DNA of 64,000 nt from Marinicella meishanensis (GCF_019931145.1 NZ_JAIOUV010000007.1:186001-250000); one strand, 5' to 3'. Shown: positions 35,899 to 43,858, counted from the first letter of the stretch. Notes: a model not told the origin generated them from the sequence alone. Program-made: numbers and translations.

Positions 35899-37803
35899 AT
35901 GAAGATATTACCACTGATGATGTTTTTGGTTTGGCAACAAGCCGTTGCCAATGACGTCCCATTCTCTGCGGCTGACATCCGATACCTGACGCCAGAATTG
36001 CAAGCGGACACGCACAGTGACGACGAGAGCAACCACCCCGAGCAAAGGCGAGTCATGCTGTTTGATCTGAACCACCAAACCGATCAAAGCTGGCCTGCCA
36101 GCCCACCGCCCAAGCGGCTGCCTGATGACGCACCGATCACGGGTTTGCAGGTGACCGATTCAATGATTGATCACCTTTCAACACATCCGGCCATGGGCCA
36201 GCCGACACCACCCACCCAAGCTTTGGGCACCACGGCTTATCCACTCAGTTCCATTGTCAAAATCATTGCCCGCTACCGGGTTAATGGAGATGATTTTTGG
36301 GGCGGCTGCAGCGGCTTCATGGCGAGCAACTTTCACGTGGTCACCGCTGGCCACTGCATATACAGCTTTGATCCCAATGGTGATGGCGACACCAGCGATC
36401 GCAGATCAGCGGACGAAGTGTGGGTTTATCCCGGGCAGACCGATTGGGTGCTGCCCGAGCAATGCGGCATCAGCTTGTGTGCCGACTGGCCTTTTGGTTT
36501 GGCCAAAGCGGTGGCTTTGCGCTCTTACAGTGGCTGGACCGAGGACCAAAACTACGACCATGATTGGGGCGTGATCACATTGGACCGGATTGTGGGGCAT
36601 TACACCGGTGCCATGGGGCGCAGCAGCGATGTGCCAGATTCGGTGAATTACAGCGGTTATCCGAGTGAAGAACCCTATGTACCGGCCGGTGTGAATGTGC
36701 AATACAAGGGCTACGATGAAGACAACGTAACCAACCACAATGGCCACATCATGGCCCTGTTCGCGGCGATTTATGGGGGTCACAGCGGCGGCCCTGTGTG
36801 GCGCTATGCCAACAACCAACGTCATGTGGTCGGCATCATCTCCAACGGCAATCGCGTCGACAACACCCATGTAGTCAGACTGACCGCGGGCAAAAGAAGT
36901 GACTTGAACAGTTGGATTGCACAGGATGTGACCCTGTACCCGCCACAGGCGGCTGGTGAATTAATCGAGTACCTGTATGATCGCGACCCACACAAAAGCA
37001 TTGATAAAAACACCGTCGGCAAAAACGAGGTGTTGACCTTTGATTACAGCATCCAAAACATGGGCTTTGCCGACATCACCCGCAACATCCAAATCGCCTT
37101 TTACGCCACCGACGACCCGATCACCTGGGACGCCATCACCGACCAAGACAACCCATTGAATCCATTTGAATTCCTGCTGGACGAAGTGGTGACTGGGGTG
37201 GATTTCACCCCCGGTTACATCCGCCATCTCAGCACCAGCATCTTCATTCCTGACACCCTGCCCGCTGGTGATTACAACCTGGCCATCACCTATCAAACCA
37301 TCGGCGAATACCCAGCTGATCTGAATTGTTACGGCTCCGAATGCAGCAACAAAATCCTGCTACCGGGGTTCCCACTGACCGTTGCCGAGTGCACCTCCGA
37401 CATCTGGGAAGACGACAACACCCTGGCCACCGCCACGGTCACCCCTGATGGCAACAGCCGCCTGCGTTCCATTTGCACCGTCGGTGATGTCGATCATGTC
37501 GGTGTCGACCTCAGCGACGACGAATACATGACCGTCACCTTTGAAACCACCGGTCCAACCGGCGACACCTTGTTAACCTTGCTGGATAACGAGGGGGCAG
37601 TGATCGCCGTGGATGACGACAATGGGGTGAATCAATTCTCCAAAATCACCCGCCAATGCTTACCCGCCGGCACCTATTTCCTGCGGGTCGAAGAACACGG
37701 CAACGACGCCATCATTGACCGCTACGACCTGAACGGCACAGTCGGTGAATGCGAAAACCTGATTTTCAAAAACACCTTTGAAGCACCGATCGTGAACCCG
37801 TGA
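35899..37803 (+). CDS. Secreted trypsin-like serine protease with PPC domain and tag
   Basis: A 634-residue exported protease. The start at 35899 lies 6 bases after GAGGAG; an ATG 6 bases earlier has no spacing. The signal peptide is MKILPLMMFLVWQQAVA. Catalytic residues are seen as VVTAGHCIY (His), NYDHDWGVITL (Asp) and GGHSGGPVWR (Ser), a chymotrypsin-type triad with the Glu/V8-like flavour of secreted bacterial enzymes. A beta-domain follows (FDYSIQNMGFADITRNI), then a pre-peptidase C-type domain (WEDDNTLATA to CLPAGTYFLRVEEHGN). The end LIFKNTFEAPIVNP has the recurrent tag plus five residues. Confidence 0.85.
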   Translation: MKILPLMMFLVWQQAVANDVPFSAADIRYLTPELQADTHSDDESNHPEQRRVMLFDLNHQTDQSWPASPPPKRLPDDAPITGLQVTDSMIDHLSTHPAMGQPTPPTQALGTTAYPLSSIVKIIARYRVNGDDFWGGCSGFMASNFHVVTAGHCIYSFDPNGDGDTSDRRSADEVWVYPGQTDWVLPEQCGISLCADWPFGLAKAVALRSYSGWTEDQNYDHDWGVITLDRIVGHYTGAMGRSSDVPDSVNYSGYPSEEPYVPAGVNVQYKGYDEDNVTNHNGHIMALFAAIYGGHSGGPVWRYANNQRHVVGIISNGNRVDNTHVVRLTAGKRSDLNSWIAQDVTLYPPQAAGELIEYLYDRDPHKSIDKNTVGKNEVLTFDYSIQNMGFADITRNIQIAFYATDDPITWDAITDQDNPLNPFEFLLDEVVTGVDFTPGYIRHLSTSIFIPDTLPAGDYNLAITYQTIGEYPADLNCYGSECSNKILLPGFPLTVAECTSDIWEDDNTLATATVTPDGNSRLRSICTVGDVDHVGVDLSDDEYMTVTFETTGPTGDTLLTLLDNEGAVIAVDDDNGVNQFSKITRQCLPAGTYFLRVEEHGNDAIIDRYDLNGTVGECENLIFKNTFEAPIVNP

Positions 37804-37849
37804 GGTCTTGGCAATTACAGATACACAAATAAACCTCAAATCACCCACT

Positions 37850-37985
37850 GGAGCACCGACTTCAGCCGGTGACATGGTCAGGAGCCAAGCCGCAGCCATT
37901 ATCTTTGTTGCCGATCAGTGGTTGCTCACCCTGTCTCATTTTCATGCTTTGATAGCAACCCATCGCCGACTGAAGTCGGCGCTCC
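37850..37985. repeat. Inverted pair of 23-nt REP-like palindromes
   Basis: At 37850-37872 lies GGAGCaCCGACTTCAGcCGG with its TGA end. The reverse complement, with few changes, lies at 37963-37985 (TCGCCGACTGAAGTCGGCGC with TCC). Each arm is itself palindromic around CGACT-TCAG. Such inverted REP pairs are scattered in genomes carrying REP-associated transposases. None is encoded here. Confidence 0.65.
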
Positions 37986-38034
37986 AAGGAAGGGAAGTAC
38001 CAAACATATAAAAATATCATCCCGACCGAATGCA

Positions 38035-38150
38035 ATGGGTGGTGGGATCTCTGAAGCGAATTGAGATCCCTGGCCTACATGGATGTAGGTCTGCCGCGTG
38101 AGCAGGACGCGGAAGCGGCCAGCTGCGCTCCGGATGACAGGTTTTTCTGT
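38035..38150. repeat. Hairpin-rich intergenic repeat
   Basis: Three successive hairpins can be drawn: GGGATCTC with GAGATCCC, CCTACAT with ATGTAGG, and CGCGT with ACGCG. No open frame of note is present. It looks like a palindromic repeat unit and not a gene. I saw no second copy in this window. Confidence 0.4.
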
Positions 38151-38165
38151 TGCTGAAAAACGCAC

Positions 38166-38198
38166 AAAAAAACCCACAACACCAAAGGTGCTGTGGGT
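38166..38198 (-). terminator. Rho-independent terminator of the slipin gene
   Basis: On the minus strand ACCCACAGCACC and GGTGTTGTGGGT form a 12-bp stem with a TTT loop, followed by a run of seven T. It lies 17 bases after the slipin stop codon. Confidence 0.88.
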
Positions 38199-38214
38199 CA
38201 CAGGTGGACTAACA

Positions 38215-39348
38215 CTAAACGTTGAGTTTAATGTTGTCTTTGGTCAAGCCTTCCAAACCACCGAATACGGTGATGTTGTTGACTTTGTCGGCCACTTTTT
38301 CCAAAGTTTCCAACTCTTTCAAGCGGCGCAAGGTGTCGCTTTGATCCATCAACTTTGCGGTGTTCAACAAAGAGCGGGTCGCAGCGGTTTCTTCGCGGCG
38401 TTTGATGATGTTGGCTTTGGCGGCTTTTTCGGCCTCAACCACTTGATTCAAAATGGTTTTCATCTCGCCAGGCAAGATGATGTCTTTGACCCCCACTTCG
38501 ATCAAGGTCAAGCCGAAATCAGCCACTTTTTTGGCCACAAAACCACGCACAAAGGTGTCGATGGCTTCTTTGTCAGCCAACAAAGCGTCCAAAACTTGGG
38601 TACCAATGGCTTTGCGCAAGGCCAACTGCAAGGCGTTGTACAAGAAGTCATTGTGGTTCGCCAACTCAGTCACGGCAGTCACCGCGTCGGTGACTTTGAA
38701 GGTGGCAGACAAGTTCACCCGCAAGCTCACTTTGTCTTTGGTCAAGATTTCCTGACCGGCCACTTCCATGGTTTGGGCCCGGGTTTCGACCACGGCCACA
38801 TCCACGGACTGGTTGAAGTTCCAAAAACCGTATTTACCGGCTTTCAACACCCGTTGCAATTGACCGTCGATGAACAACAGGCCCACTTGTTGGTTGACCA
38901 CTTCTTTGATCACCAAACCTTTGCTCAAGACAGAAGCCTTGGCGGCTTTGGCCAACACATTCATGTCTTTGACAGACACTTCGACTTGTTCAGTGACATT
39001 GATGCGTTTCACCTCCACTTTCGCAGCGGTGTTCCAAAACCATTTTTCACTTTGGGGTTTGATCAAATCAGTGAACTGACCATCCACGTGAATCAAAGCC
39101 ACCTCATTCTCGTCGGTGCTGATCACGGTGTAATGTTCTTTGCACAAGCTGGCTTTGTTTCGCAACAAAACTTTGACATCTTTCTGGGTGATTTCAGTGG
39201 CGGTGATGTCGAACAAGCGCACTTTCAAGCGATTGCCGAAATCCCAAAACTGGTGTACACCCGCAGTCAACACGGCTTCCAATTGGCGGTCTCGAAACAA
39301 CAAAGCCCGTTCGTTGTCTGCCACCACGATTCTTTTTCTAAAAATCAT
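38215..39348 (-). CDS. Slipin family (SPFH/Band 7) protein
   Basis: A 377-residue protein with two SPFH-like beta regions. The first (MIFRKRIVVADNERALLFRD) and the second (VNQQVGLLFIDGQLQRVLKA then GKYGFWNF) are internally similar, followed by the classical band-7 segment LTKDKVSLRVNLSATFKVTD, then IIKRREETAATRSLLNTAKL, a helical tail. No N-terminal membrane helix is seen, unlike stomatin, so it may be soluble or peripheral. Band-7 proteins form ring-like membrane scaffolds. The start at 39348 follows CAGGATAAGGAA. It ends with a strong terminator. Confidence 0.88.
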   Translation of the reverse strand: MIFRKRIVVADNERALLFRDRQLEAVLTAGVHQFWDFGNRLKVRLFDITATEITQKDVKVLLRNKASLCKEHYTVISTDENEVALIHVDGQFTDLIKPQSEKWFWNTAAKVEVKRINVTEQVEVSVKDMNVLAKAAKASVLSKGLVIKEVVNQQVGLLFIDGQLQRVLKAGKYGFWNFNQSVDVAVVETRAQTMEVAGQEILTKDKVSLRVNLSATFKVTDAVTAVTELANHNDFLYNALQLALRKAIGTQVLDALLADKEAIDTFVRGFVAKKVADFGLTLIEVGVKDIILPGEMKTILNQVVEAEKAAKANIIKRREETAATRSLLNTAKLMDQSDTLRRLKELETLEKVADKVNNITVFGGLEGLTKDNIKLNV

Positions 39349-39654
39349 TTCCTTATCCTGTGCAAATAAAGTCTGCACACACTAGTTAAACTCAGTCATT
39401 CAATTCAAACCTCGTCTGTTAAAAAATGCCCTTATGGGCTCATGTCAATTGGATTCATCGAATCCGATGCCGATGCCAGGACCCCCTGACACCGGCCAAG
39501 CTTCCTTTCTCTCGCCTACCGACCACTGTCACCAAGCCTTCTTGGCCACAGCATTCCTTCGCTCTCTTACCTACCGCACCACCGCAGGCCTTCCTGCGCT
39601 GGCTGTTCAGGTCATGTGGAATTGAATCCACCCATCACCTGAAACACCACAGTT
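39349..39654. other. Gap between slipin gene and tandem array
   Basis: The slipin 5' region followed by pyrimidine-rich, C-rich sequence. Open frames here are short and lack ribosome sites or recognisable products. I see no gene. Confidence 0.5.
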
Positions 39655-40102
39655 CACTGAGTTCATCGAAGTGACCATCCCAGATCACCACCAGCCATTC
39701 TCTGGCTGCGACAGGCTCAGCCACCTGATCCTAAAGGTCACTGAGCGCATCGAAGTGATCATCACTGATCACCACCAGCCATTCCCTGGCTGCGACAGGC
39801 TCAGCCACCTGATCCTAAAGGTCACTGAGCGCATCGAAGTGATCATCACTGATCACCACAAACCATTCCCTGGCTGCAACAGGCTCAGCCACCTGTTACT
39901 TAAGGTCACTGAGCTCGTCGAAGTGATCATCATTGATCACCACCAACCATTCCCTGGCTGCGACAGGCTCAGCCACCTGTTACTTAAGGTCACTGAACTC
40001 ATCGAAGTGATCATCATTGATCACCACCAACCATTCCCTGGCTGCGACAGGCTCAGCCACCTTGTATTCAGATCACTGAGCTTGTCGAAGTGCACAGTGA
40101 TC
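39655..40102. repeat. Tandem array of five 84-bp REP-type units
   Basis: Units begin with GATCACCACC at 39683, 39767, 39851, 39935 and 40019, each 84 bp; a partial unit precedes the first and the last is diverged. Each unit contains two inverted REP-like cores, GGCTGCGACAGGCTCAGCC and CACTGAGCTTGTCGAAGTG (or close variants), which are related to each other as reverse complements. Since 84 is a multiple of 3, the array reads as an open frame of 28-residue repeats, but it has no ribosome site and a poor composition, so a protein is unlikely. A single copy lies at 41216-41306. Confidence 0.85.
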
Positions 40103-40705
40103 TGATCAGCCTCTGCATGGGTCTGGGTCTTTGACATAAAGTGTTGAGTGGCTGAAGGTCAAGGCAGTGAACGTGATTAATAGCACCGCCATTGATTCAG
40201 TTCACTAACGCCGAAATTCAGCACCGAGATTCAGCAAATTCAACTTTTTGTCATGATCCACGACCCATAAAGAGGCCGATAAAATATAGAAAGTCAATCT
40301 CACGACGGTACAGTGGCCATGGGTGGGTTGTGCCGCTTCCACCGAGTCAGGTCACCACTCCATTCCCTGTGTGTTCGATACGTCCTAAAAGGCCTGAGCC
40401 CTGGTTGTATCGTGGTGACCGTCACCGGTTTCTCGATTCATGTCTTGTGGACTGAACCGCGACCCAATGCACCCATGGCGTGTCAGGGGTTTACCTCCTT
40501 GTTTTTGAGTTGCCTCAAACCAGGTTGGGATGAACACCCCAACCCAGGACCACTGACCTGCGCCGTCGCTGTTGGTTAACGACCTTGTTATGACCGCGTG
40601 TTGTGCAGCCACGGGCTTCTCGCCCACCCAACTGAGACTGACCTGAGACATTTAAAGACCTTCTCATGTCTTGCGTTAAAGGGGCTTTCGCCCTTGCCTT
40701 TCGGC
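40103..40705. other. Gene-poor stretch upstream of the array and downstream of the tRNA pair
   Basis: No confident gene. On the minus strand two small hairpins with GAAA loops (GGGC-GAAA-GCCC at 40682-40693 and GCC-GAAA-GGC at 40696-40705) follow directly after the tRNA-Lys CCA end and may act in processing. A 7-bp-stem hairpin (GGTTGGG with CCCAACC) lies near 40530-40550. One possible small minus-strand frame is listed separately. Confidence 0.4.
40385..40651 (-). CDS. Doubtful 88-residue open frame
   Basis: A short frame starting MSQVSLSWVGEKPVAAQHAV, preceded by AAGG at a plausible distance from its ATG. The product is Gly-, Thr- and Gln-rich, with no recognisable domain, and lies in a repeat- and RNA-rich stretch. 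It is kept only because of the ribosome site; it may well be chance. Confidence 0.18.
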   Translation of the reverse strand: MSQVSLSWVGEKPVAAQHAVITRSLTNSDGAGQWSWVGVFIPTWFEATQKQGGKPLTRHGCIGSRFSPQDMNRETGDGHHDTTRAQAF

Positions 40706-40781
40706 TGGTTTTTTGAGCAGGAGTCGAACCTGCGACCCGCAAATCAAAATTTTGCTGCTCTACCAACTGAGCTATCAAAAG
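40706..40781 (-). tRNA. tRNA-Lys(TTT)-like gene
   Basis: A 76-nt cloverleaf on the minus strand. The D-arm is TAGCTCAGTTGGTAGAGC, the anticodon arm GCAAA-ATTTTGA-TTTGC gives anticodon TTT (Lys), the T-arm is GCAGG-TTCGACT-CCTGC, and the encoded end is ACCA. The acceptor stem has six AT-rich pairs and a C-A mismatch at position 1-72. Its 5' end overlaps the 3' end of the tRNA-Ser-like gene upstream by two or three bases, which is unusual for functional neighbours. Confidence 0.72.
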
Positions 40782-40860
40782 TTAGAGTGGGATTCGAACC
40801 CACGTATATAAAATAAACAGTTTTCAAGACTGTCGCCTTTGACCACTTGGCTATCTAACG
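40779..40860 (-). tRNA. tRNA-Ser(TGA)-like gene with short variable arm
   Basis: A minus-strand cloverleaf: D-arm GCCAAGTGGTCAAAGGC of the Ser/Leu type, anticodon arm ACAGT-CTTGAAA-ACTGT giving anticodon TGA, T-arm GTGGG-TTCGAAT-CCCAC. The acceptor stem is TCTAAC against GTTAGA, with position 1-72 mismatched. The variable region is only 13 AT-rich bases without a clear stem, shorter than normal for class II tRNAs. There is no encoded CCA, and the end overlaps the tRNA-Lys-like gene. It may be a degenerate, phage-type or relic tRNA. Confidence 0.6.
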
Positions 40861-40873
40861 CATCCAATCACCA

Positions 40874-41142
40874 AGTGCAGTGTATTCAATATATCTGTGC
40901 TGTGAGTGAGCCATAAAACTGTCAGCTGTTAGGCGTGCTTATACAGGAATGGTTTATCCCCTTCCAAGAAAACACAACAACACAGATGGCTGTTTTATGG
41001 TTCACCCGAAGGGAATCATCCTCGTGCCTTGATCCTGCGTTATCATTTTCACTAAGGACTAAGGCCATTAGCTTCAAACGATGCCTTGCCTCAAGGCACG
41101 AGATTAATTCTCACAATACAGATATATTGAATACACTGCACT
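40874..41142. mobile_element. 269-bp element with 33-bp terminal inverted repeats (MITE-like or structured RNA)
   Basis: Arms 40874-40906 and 41110-41142 are inverted repeats: the outer 25 bp match perfectly, then two mismatches, then TGTGAG. Inside are two more inverted pairs, CCATAAAAC (40911-40919) with GTTTTATGG (40992-41000), and CTCGTGCCTTGA (41021-41032) with TCAAGGCACGAG (41090-41101). There is no coding frame. Such a layout suits a non-autonomous transposon or a folded RNA. No target-site duplication is obvious. It sits just upstream of the tRNA pair. Confidence 0.6.
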
Positions 41143-41215
41143 GACATACACACCAACACAGTTGGCAGCACCGGCCTGCCATGCAGAGACAGGTCCATGA
41201 GGTGAATCGAATTCT

Positions 41216-41306
41216 TTTTAAAGGTCACTGAGCTTGTCGAAGTGATCATCACTGGTCACCACCAGCCATTCCCTGGCTGCGACAGGCTCAGCCACCTGTT
41301 CTTTTT
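41216..41306. repeat. Solitary copy of the 84-bp REP-type unit
   Basis: One unit matching the array at 39655-40102, here in permuted order: CACTGAGCTTGTCGAAGTG comes first and GGCTGCGACAGGCTCAGCC second, with CTTTTTAAA at both ends. It lies between the 269-bp element and the sRNA terminator. Confidence 0.75.
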
Positions 41307-41333
41307 AAAATGTATGTGGCAGTTGTTTGGGGC

Positions 41334-41368
41334 AAAAAAAAACCCGCTGGCATGGCCAATCGGGTTTT
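41334..41368 (-). terminator. Rho-independent terminator of candidate sRNA
   Basis: On the minus strand AAAACCCG and CGGGTTTT close a stem strengthened inside by TGGC with GCCA, followed by a run of T. It ends the small RNA transcribed from 41562. Confidence 0.82.
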
Positions 41369-41562
41369 CAACGTAGATTCCTGAAAGGCCGTCAATGCCT
41401 TTCAAGTTGTTTGAAAGGCATCAAATCAACTGCATACCGCGCAGCACGAACGAGTCTTCACTCGGACATGTCGCTGGTTTGTTTATGTTGAAATAATGTA
41501 AATTCATGTTTATTCTTTTCCGTTCATGGCGCCCAAATTTTTGGGCCCGTTTTCAATAATGG
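41334..41562 (-). ncRNA. Candidate small RNA or attenuator-like leader
   Basis: About 229 nt between a good promoter and a strong terminator, with no substantial protein frame. It has a GC hairpin near the 5' end (GCCCAAA with TTTGGGC), a hairpin CGAGT-GAAG-ACTCG, and a long hairpin ATGCCTTTCAA with TTGAAAGGCAT (about 41395-41421). The 3' arm of the last can instead pair with a downstream GGCCTTTCAG, so two exclusive structures exist. Two tiny frames (5 codons; then 16 codons starting MNLHYFNINKPA) lie near the 5' end, each with a weak ribosome site. I do not recognise an RNA family. Confidence 0.55.
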
Positions 41563-41568
41563 GATCGC

Positions 41569-41596
41569 ATTCTACGTCTGTGAAATTCAGAGTCAA
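41569..41596 (-). promoter_or_regulatory. Promoter of candidate sRNA
   Basis: On the minus strand TTGACT (41591-41596), a 16-bp spacer and TAGAAT (41569-41574), predicting a start near 41562. The match to sigma70 consensus is good and sits in an otherwise gene-free stretch. Confidence 0.65.
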
Positions 41597-41989
41597 GAAA
41601 AAATTAACATTTTTTTAACGAACTCCGTCGGAGGACGGGGTCCAGATACGAAAATCAGCCGGGAGCCAGTTAAAATAAGACGGGGTCCAATTGCTTTCTC
41701 TAAACACCATACAACCCCATAAAATACCGCACAAGAAACATGGTATTAATCATTGAATTAATGGGCTTATATTTGGCATGAATTTCAATGAAACTTCCTC
41801 ATAAATGACGCTGGATGCCGGCCGCCGCCGGCAAGTCGACTGCTTGGAGGTGACCGCTTGTTGTGGATGCCGGCCCCTGTTCTGGCTTGGTGCCAGCTCT
41901 TCGCCGTCTTGTCGACTGTTTGAGGATACCGGCCCCCGTTCTGACCGGAAGCCGGCATTGCGCCATCATGATGGACATTGGAGGGACCG
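41597..41989. other. Gene-free stretch with short GC-rich repeats
   Basis: No gene seen. GACGGGGTCCA occurs twice (41634-41644 and 41679-41689). Two similar GC-rich units, about 33 bp each, beginning GGATGCCGGCCCCTG (41865) and GGATACCGGCCCCCG (41923), are spaced 58 bp apart, each preceded by a GTCGACTG (41836 and 41911). They look like REP-type palindromic repeats. Confidence 0.45.
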
Positions 41990-42907
41990 CTAAGGCAACT
42001 TCAAAACCAACTTTTCCTCACCCACATCAATCACCGCACCATACTTTTGCAGAAAATCTTGGCCGATGACTCCGTCGATTCGAGTTCCGGTGTGTGATTG
42101 GGTGAATGCAACCACGGCGGACAGGTCGCTGCTGTACACCCGATCCATGGCCAATGGCCGCTGCATGATGGTGAAGGCGTCCAAAGGAATGCTTTGCAAG
42201 GCGAAGCCACCACCGGCTCCGTTGCTGTACTCGGCTTGGCCGGTTGCCTCATGCGCCAGACCCAAAGCCGCCAAGGCGGCGTGGTCAATGAGGGTGCGAC
42301 TGGCACCTGAGTCGACCAAGAGCCAGCCTTGGTGTTGTTGCCATTCATACGACAAAACCAAAAAAGTAAAACCCAAGGCATCGAATGACAAAGCCCGCAA
42401 TGGCACGGTCAGTGATTGGTTGCCGTCAGCTGTTGATGCCGCTGTGGGTGGATTGAAAGTCAAGGTGTTCTTGAGCACATCCAAACGCGACTGCATGGCC
42501 ATCAACACATCGATACCGATCAAGCCATCTATCATGCGGCCCGTGGCATTGAACAAACCCATGGTGACCGCATTCAAATCGGTGCTGCCCACTTGCTTAA
42601 TGGGCACGTCAACACCGCCGATGCTCATCGTTTCAATGCGGTAAAAATCAATCTGAATGGGCCCGCCCGCGCCGGCCGCTTGTTGGCTGCTGAGTTTTTG
42701 TTGTATCTTGAATTTTTGCAAGCCGCGAGCATTTACCGCCGTGATCGCGCCCGTATCGACGACAAACAAGCCATCCACCCCATTGATCTGAGCTGCAATA
42801 ATATCATGCCCGGTGGCCAGTTTTGACAGCGTCAATGTGGTGGCGGAGGCTGGATTGGCCAACAACAGCCAACCCAGCATAAAAACCTGCAATATCCATG
42901 ACCTCAT
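41990..42907 (-). CDS. Secreted protease with two retropepsin-like domains
   Basis: A 305-residue exported protein. The signal peptide is MRSWILQVFMLGWLLLANPA with SA. Two retropepsin-like halves follow: the first with GLFVVDTGAITAVN (DTG) and MIDGLIGIDVL, the second with GWLLVDSGASRTLID (DSG) and RIDGVIGQDFLQKYG. Each half has the D-[TS]-G and a later I-D-G-[LV]-I-G-x-D strand, so it looks like an internal duplication giving a single-chain, pepsin-like dimer. It probably cleaves peptides outside the cytoplasm. Its ATG overlaps the stop of the upstream gene by four bases. Confidence 0.85.
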   Translation of the reverse strand: MRSWILQVFMLGWLLLANPASATTLTLSKLATGHDIIAAQINGVDGLFVVDTGAITAVNARGLQKFKIQQKLSSQQAAGAGGPIQIDFYRIETMSIGGVDVPIKQVGSTDLNAVTMGLFNATGRMIDGLIGIDVLMAMQSRLDVLKNTLTFNPPTAASTADGNQSLTVPLRALSFDALGFTFLVLSYEWQQHQGWLLVDSGASRTLIDHAALAALGLAHEATGQAEYSNGAGGGFALQSIPLDAFTIMQRPLAMDRVYSSDLSAVVAFTQSHTGTRIDGVIGQDFLQKYGAVIDVGEEKLVLKLP

Positions 42908-43758
42908 CGGTTGGCCTCCGGATCCACTTTCGCCCCAGCAGGTTGGATCAACTTGCTGGGATCCAACGGCGTGCGCACATCCACATGGGTGATGATGTGG
43001 TTGCCGACAATCCGTTCATCCGCTTCTGGCATGGTGCGAAAAGCCGCCGGAAACACCAGGCCATCAACCGTTTGGTGCTTGGTGATCAAGCGCCACAAGG
43101 GGCCGAATAATTCGCGTTCGGGTGGCTGACCCAGGGATTTCAACAAGGCTTTGTTGCCCACCGCATATTGATAGCCGGCCAGTAAGTGGGTGGCCGGATC
43201 GATGTACAGCACAAAGTAATCCAAGTCACTTTTGCCGATGGTCGGCTTGGTTTTGAAGGTCATTTTCACTTCGTGGTAGGTTTTGCCCCCATGCCCAGGC
43301 CAGGCAAACTCATTCACGGCTGACAGCACCACCCCATCTTCTTGGGTTAACCAGGGCAAATTCACGAAGTAGTAGAAAAAATACAGCATGGCGGTGGGCG
43401 GGTTGGCTTTTTGCCAGTTGCGAGACCACACCGTGGTGCCATCAAAGGCGATTTCGGCATCGTTCATATACCAATCCTGATGCACCTGTTTGGTCTGCTG
43501 ATCGAACGTTTCACGGGCCACCCACCAAGCCAATTCGTTTTTGCCGTGGTAATTGTTGTGCATGATGGCGTCAAAGCTGATGGCCGGTGCCGCCCGCCAT
43601 TTTTCCAGTCCACCATGGGCCGTCACCATGGCTTCTATGACCTGTTTGGTTTGGTCATTGGCGTAGTCAGGTGCCGCCAATGATGTGGCCGAATAAGTCG
43701 CCGAAAAAACCGCCAATAAGAAGCCCGTTCTCAGATAAATAATTGCTTTCAAAGTCAA
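42904..43758 (-). CDS. Secreted protein of unknown function (LolA-like beta fold possible)
   Basis: A 284-residue exported protein. The signal region is MTLKAIIYLRTGFLLAVFSA up to SLAA. VIEAMVTAHGGLEKWRAAP is a start shared by many bacterial proteins with a LolA/LppX-like beta-sheet fold that handle lipids or modify surface proteins (A-H-G-G-x-x-x-W). The later segment YFVLYIDPATHLLAGYQYAV fits the same type, as strands of a half-barrel. No catalytic motif is seen. It overlaps the double retropepsin gene by 4 bases (ATGA), so the two probably act together in the envelope. Confidence 0.65.
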   Translation of the reverse strand: MTLKAIIYLRTGFLLAVFSATYSATSLAAPDYANDQTKQVIEAMVTAHGGLEKWRAAPAISFDAIMHNNYHGKNELAWWVARETFDQQTKQVHQDWYMNDAEIAFDGTTVWSRNWQKANPPTAMLYFFYYFVNLPWLTQEDGVVLSAVNEFAWPGHGGKTYHEVKMTFKTKPTIGKSDLDYFVLYIDPATHLLAGYQYAVGNKALLKSLGQPPERELFGPLWRLITKHQTVDGLVFPAAFRTMPEADERIVGNHIITHVDVRTPLDPSKLIQPAGAKVDPEANR

Positions 43759-43858
43759 ATCCTCGCTGATAATAATTCAAAGATCCATTTTATTTTTCAT
43801 GCCGAAAGCCAGGATTCAAGCGGCTTGGGGGATTCGGTTGGGTTTCAGGGAGATTCGG

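Noticed and set aside
38098-39369. A 423-residue frame opposite the slipin gene
   Set aside because: It is the antisense shadow of a well-supported slipin gene, rich in Phe, Gln and His, and has no ribosome site.
39671-40105. A 144-residue open frame of 28-residue repeats
   Set aside because: It is an effect of 84-bp units being a multiple of three; there is no ribosome site and the DNA is built of palindromic REP cores.
40515-40816. Two short frames reading IAQLVEQQNFDLRVAGSTPA and EQESNLRPAN
   Set aside because: These are the usual false translations of tRNA genes; the stretch is better read as tRNA-Lys and tRNA-Ser.
40851-40935. An integron attC site (GTTAGGC and TCTAACG)
   Set aside because: The second core belongs to the tRNA-Ser acceptor, the spacing is filled by the 269-bp element's arm, and no integrase or cassette gene is nearby.
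39655-41306. A CRISPR array
   Set aside because: Repeats are 84 bp, directly abutting, without unique spacers, and no cas gene is present.
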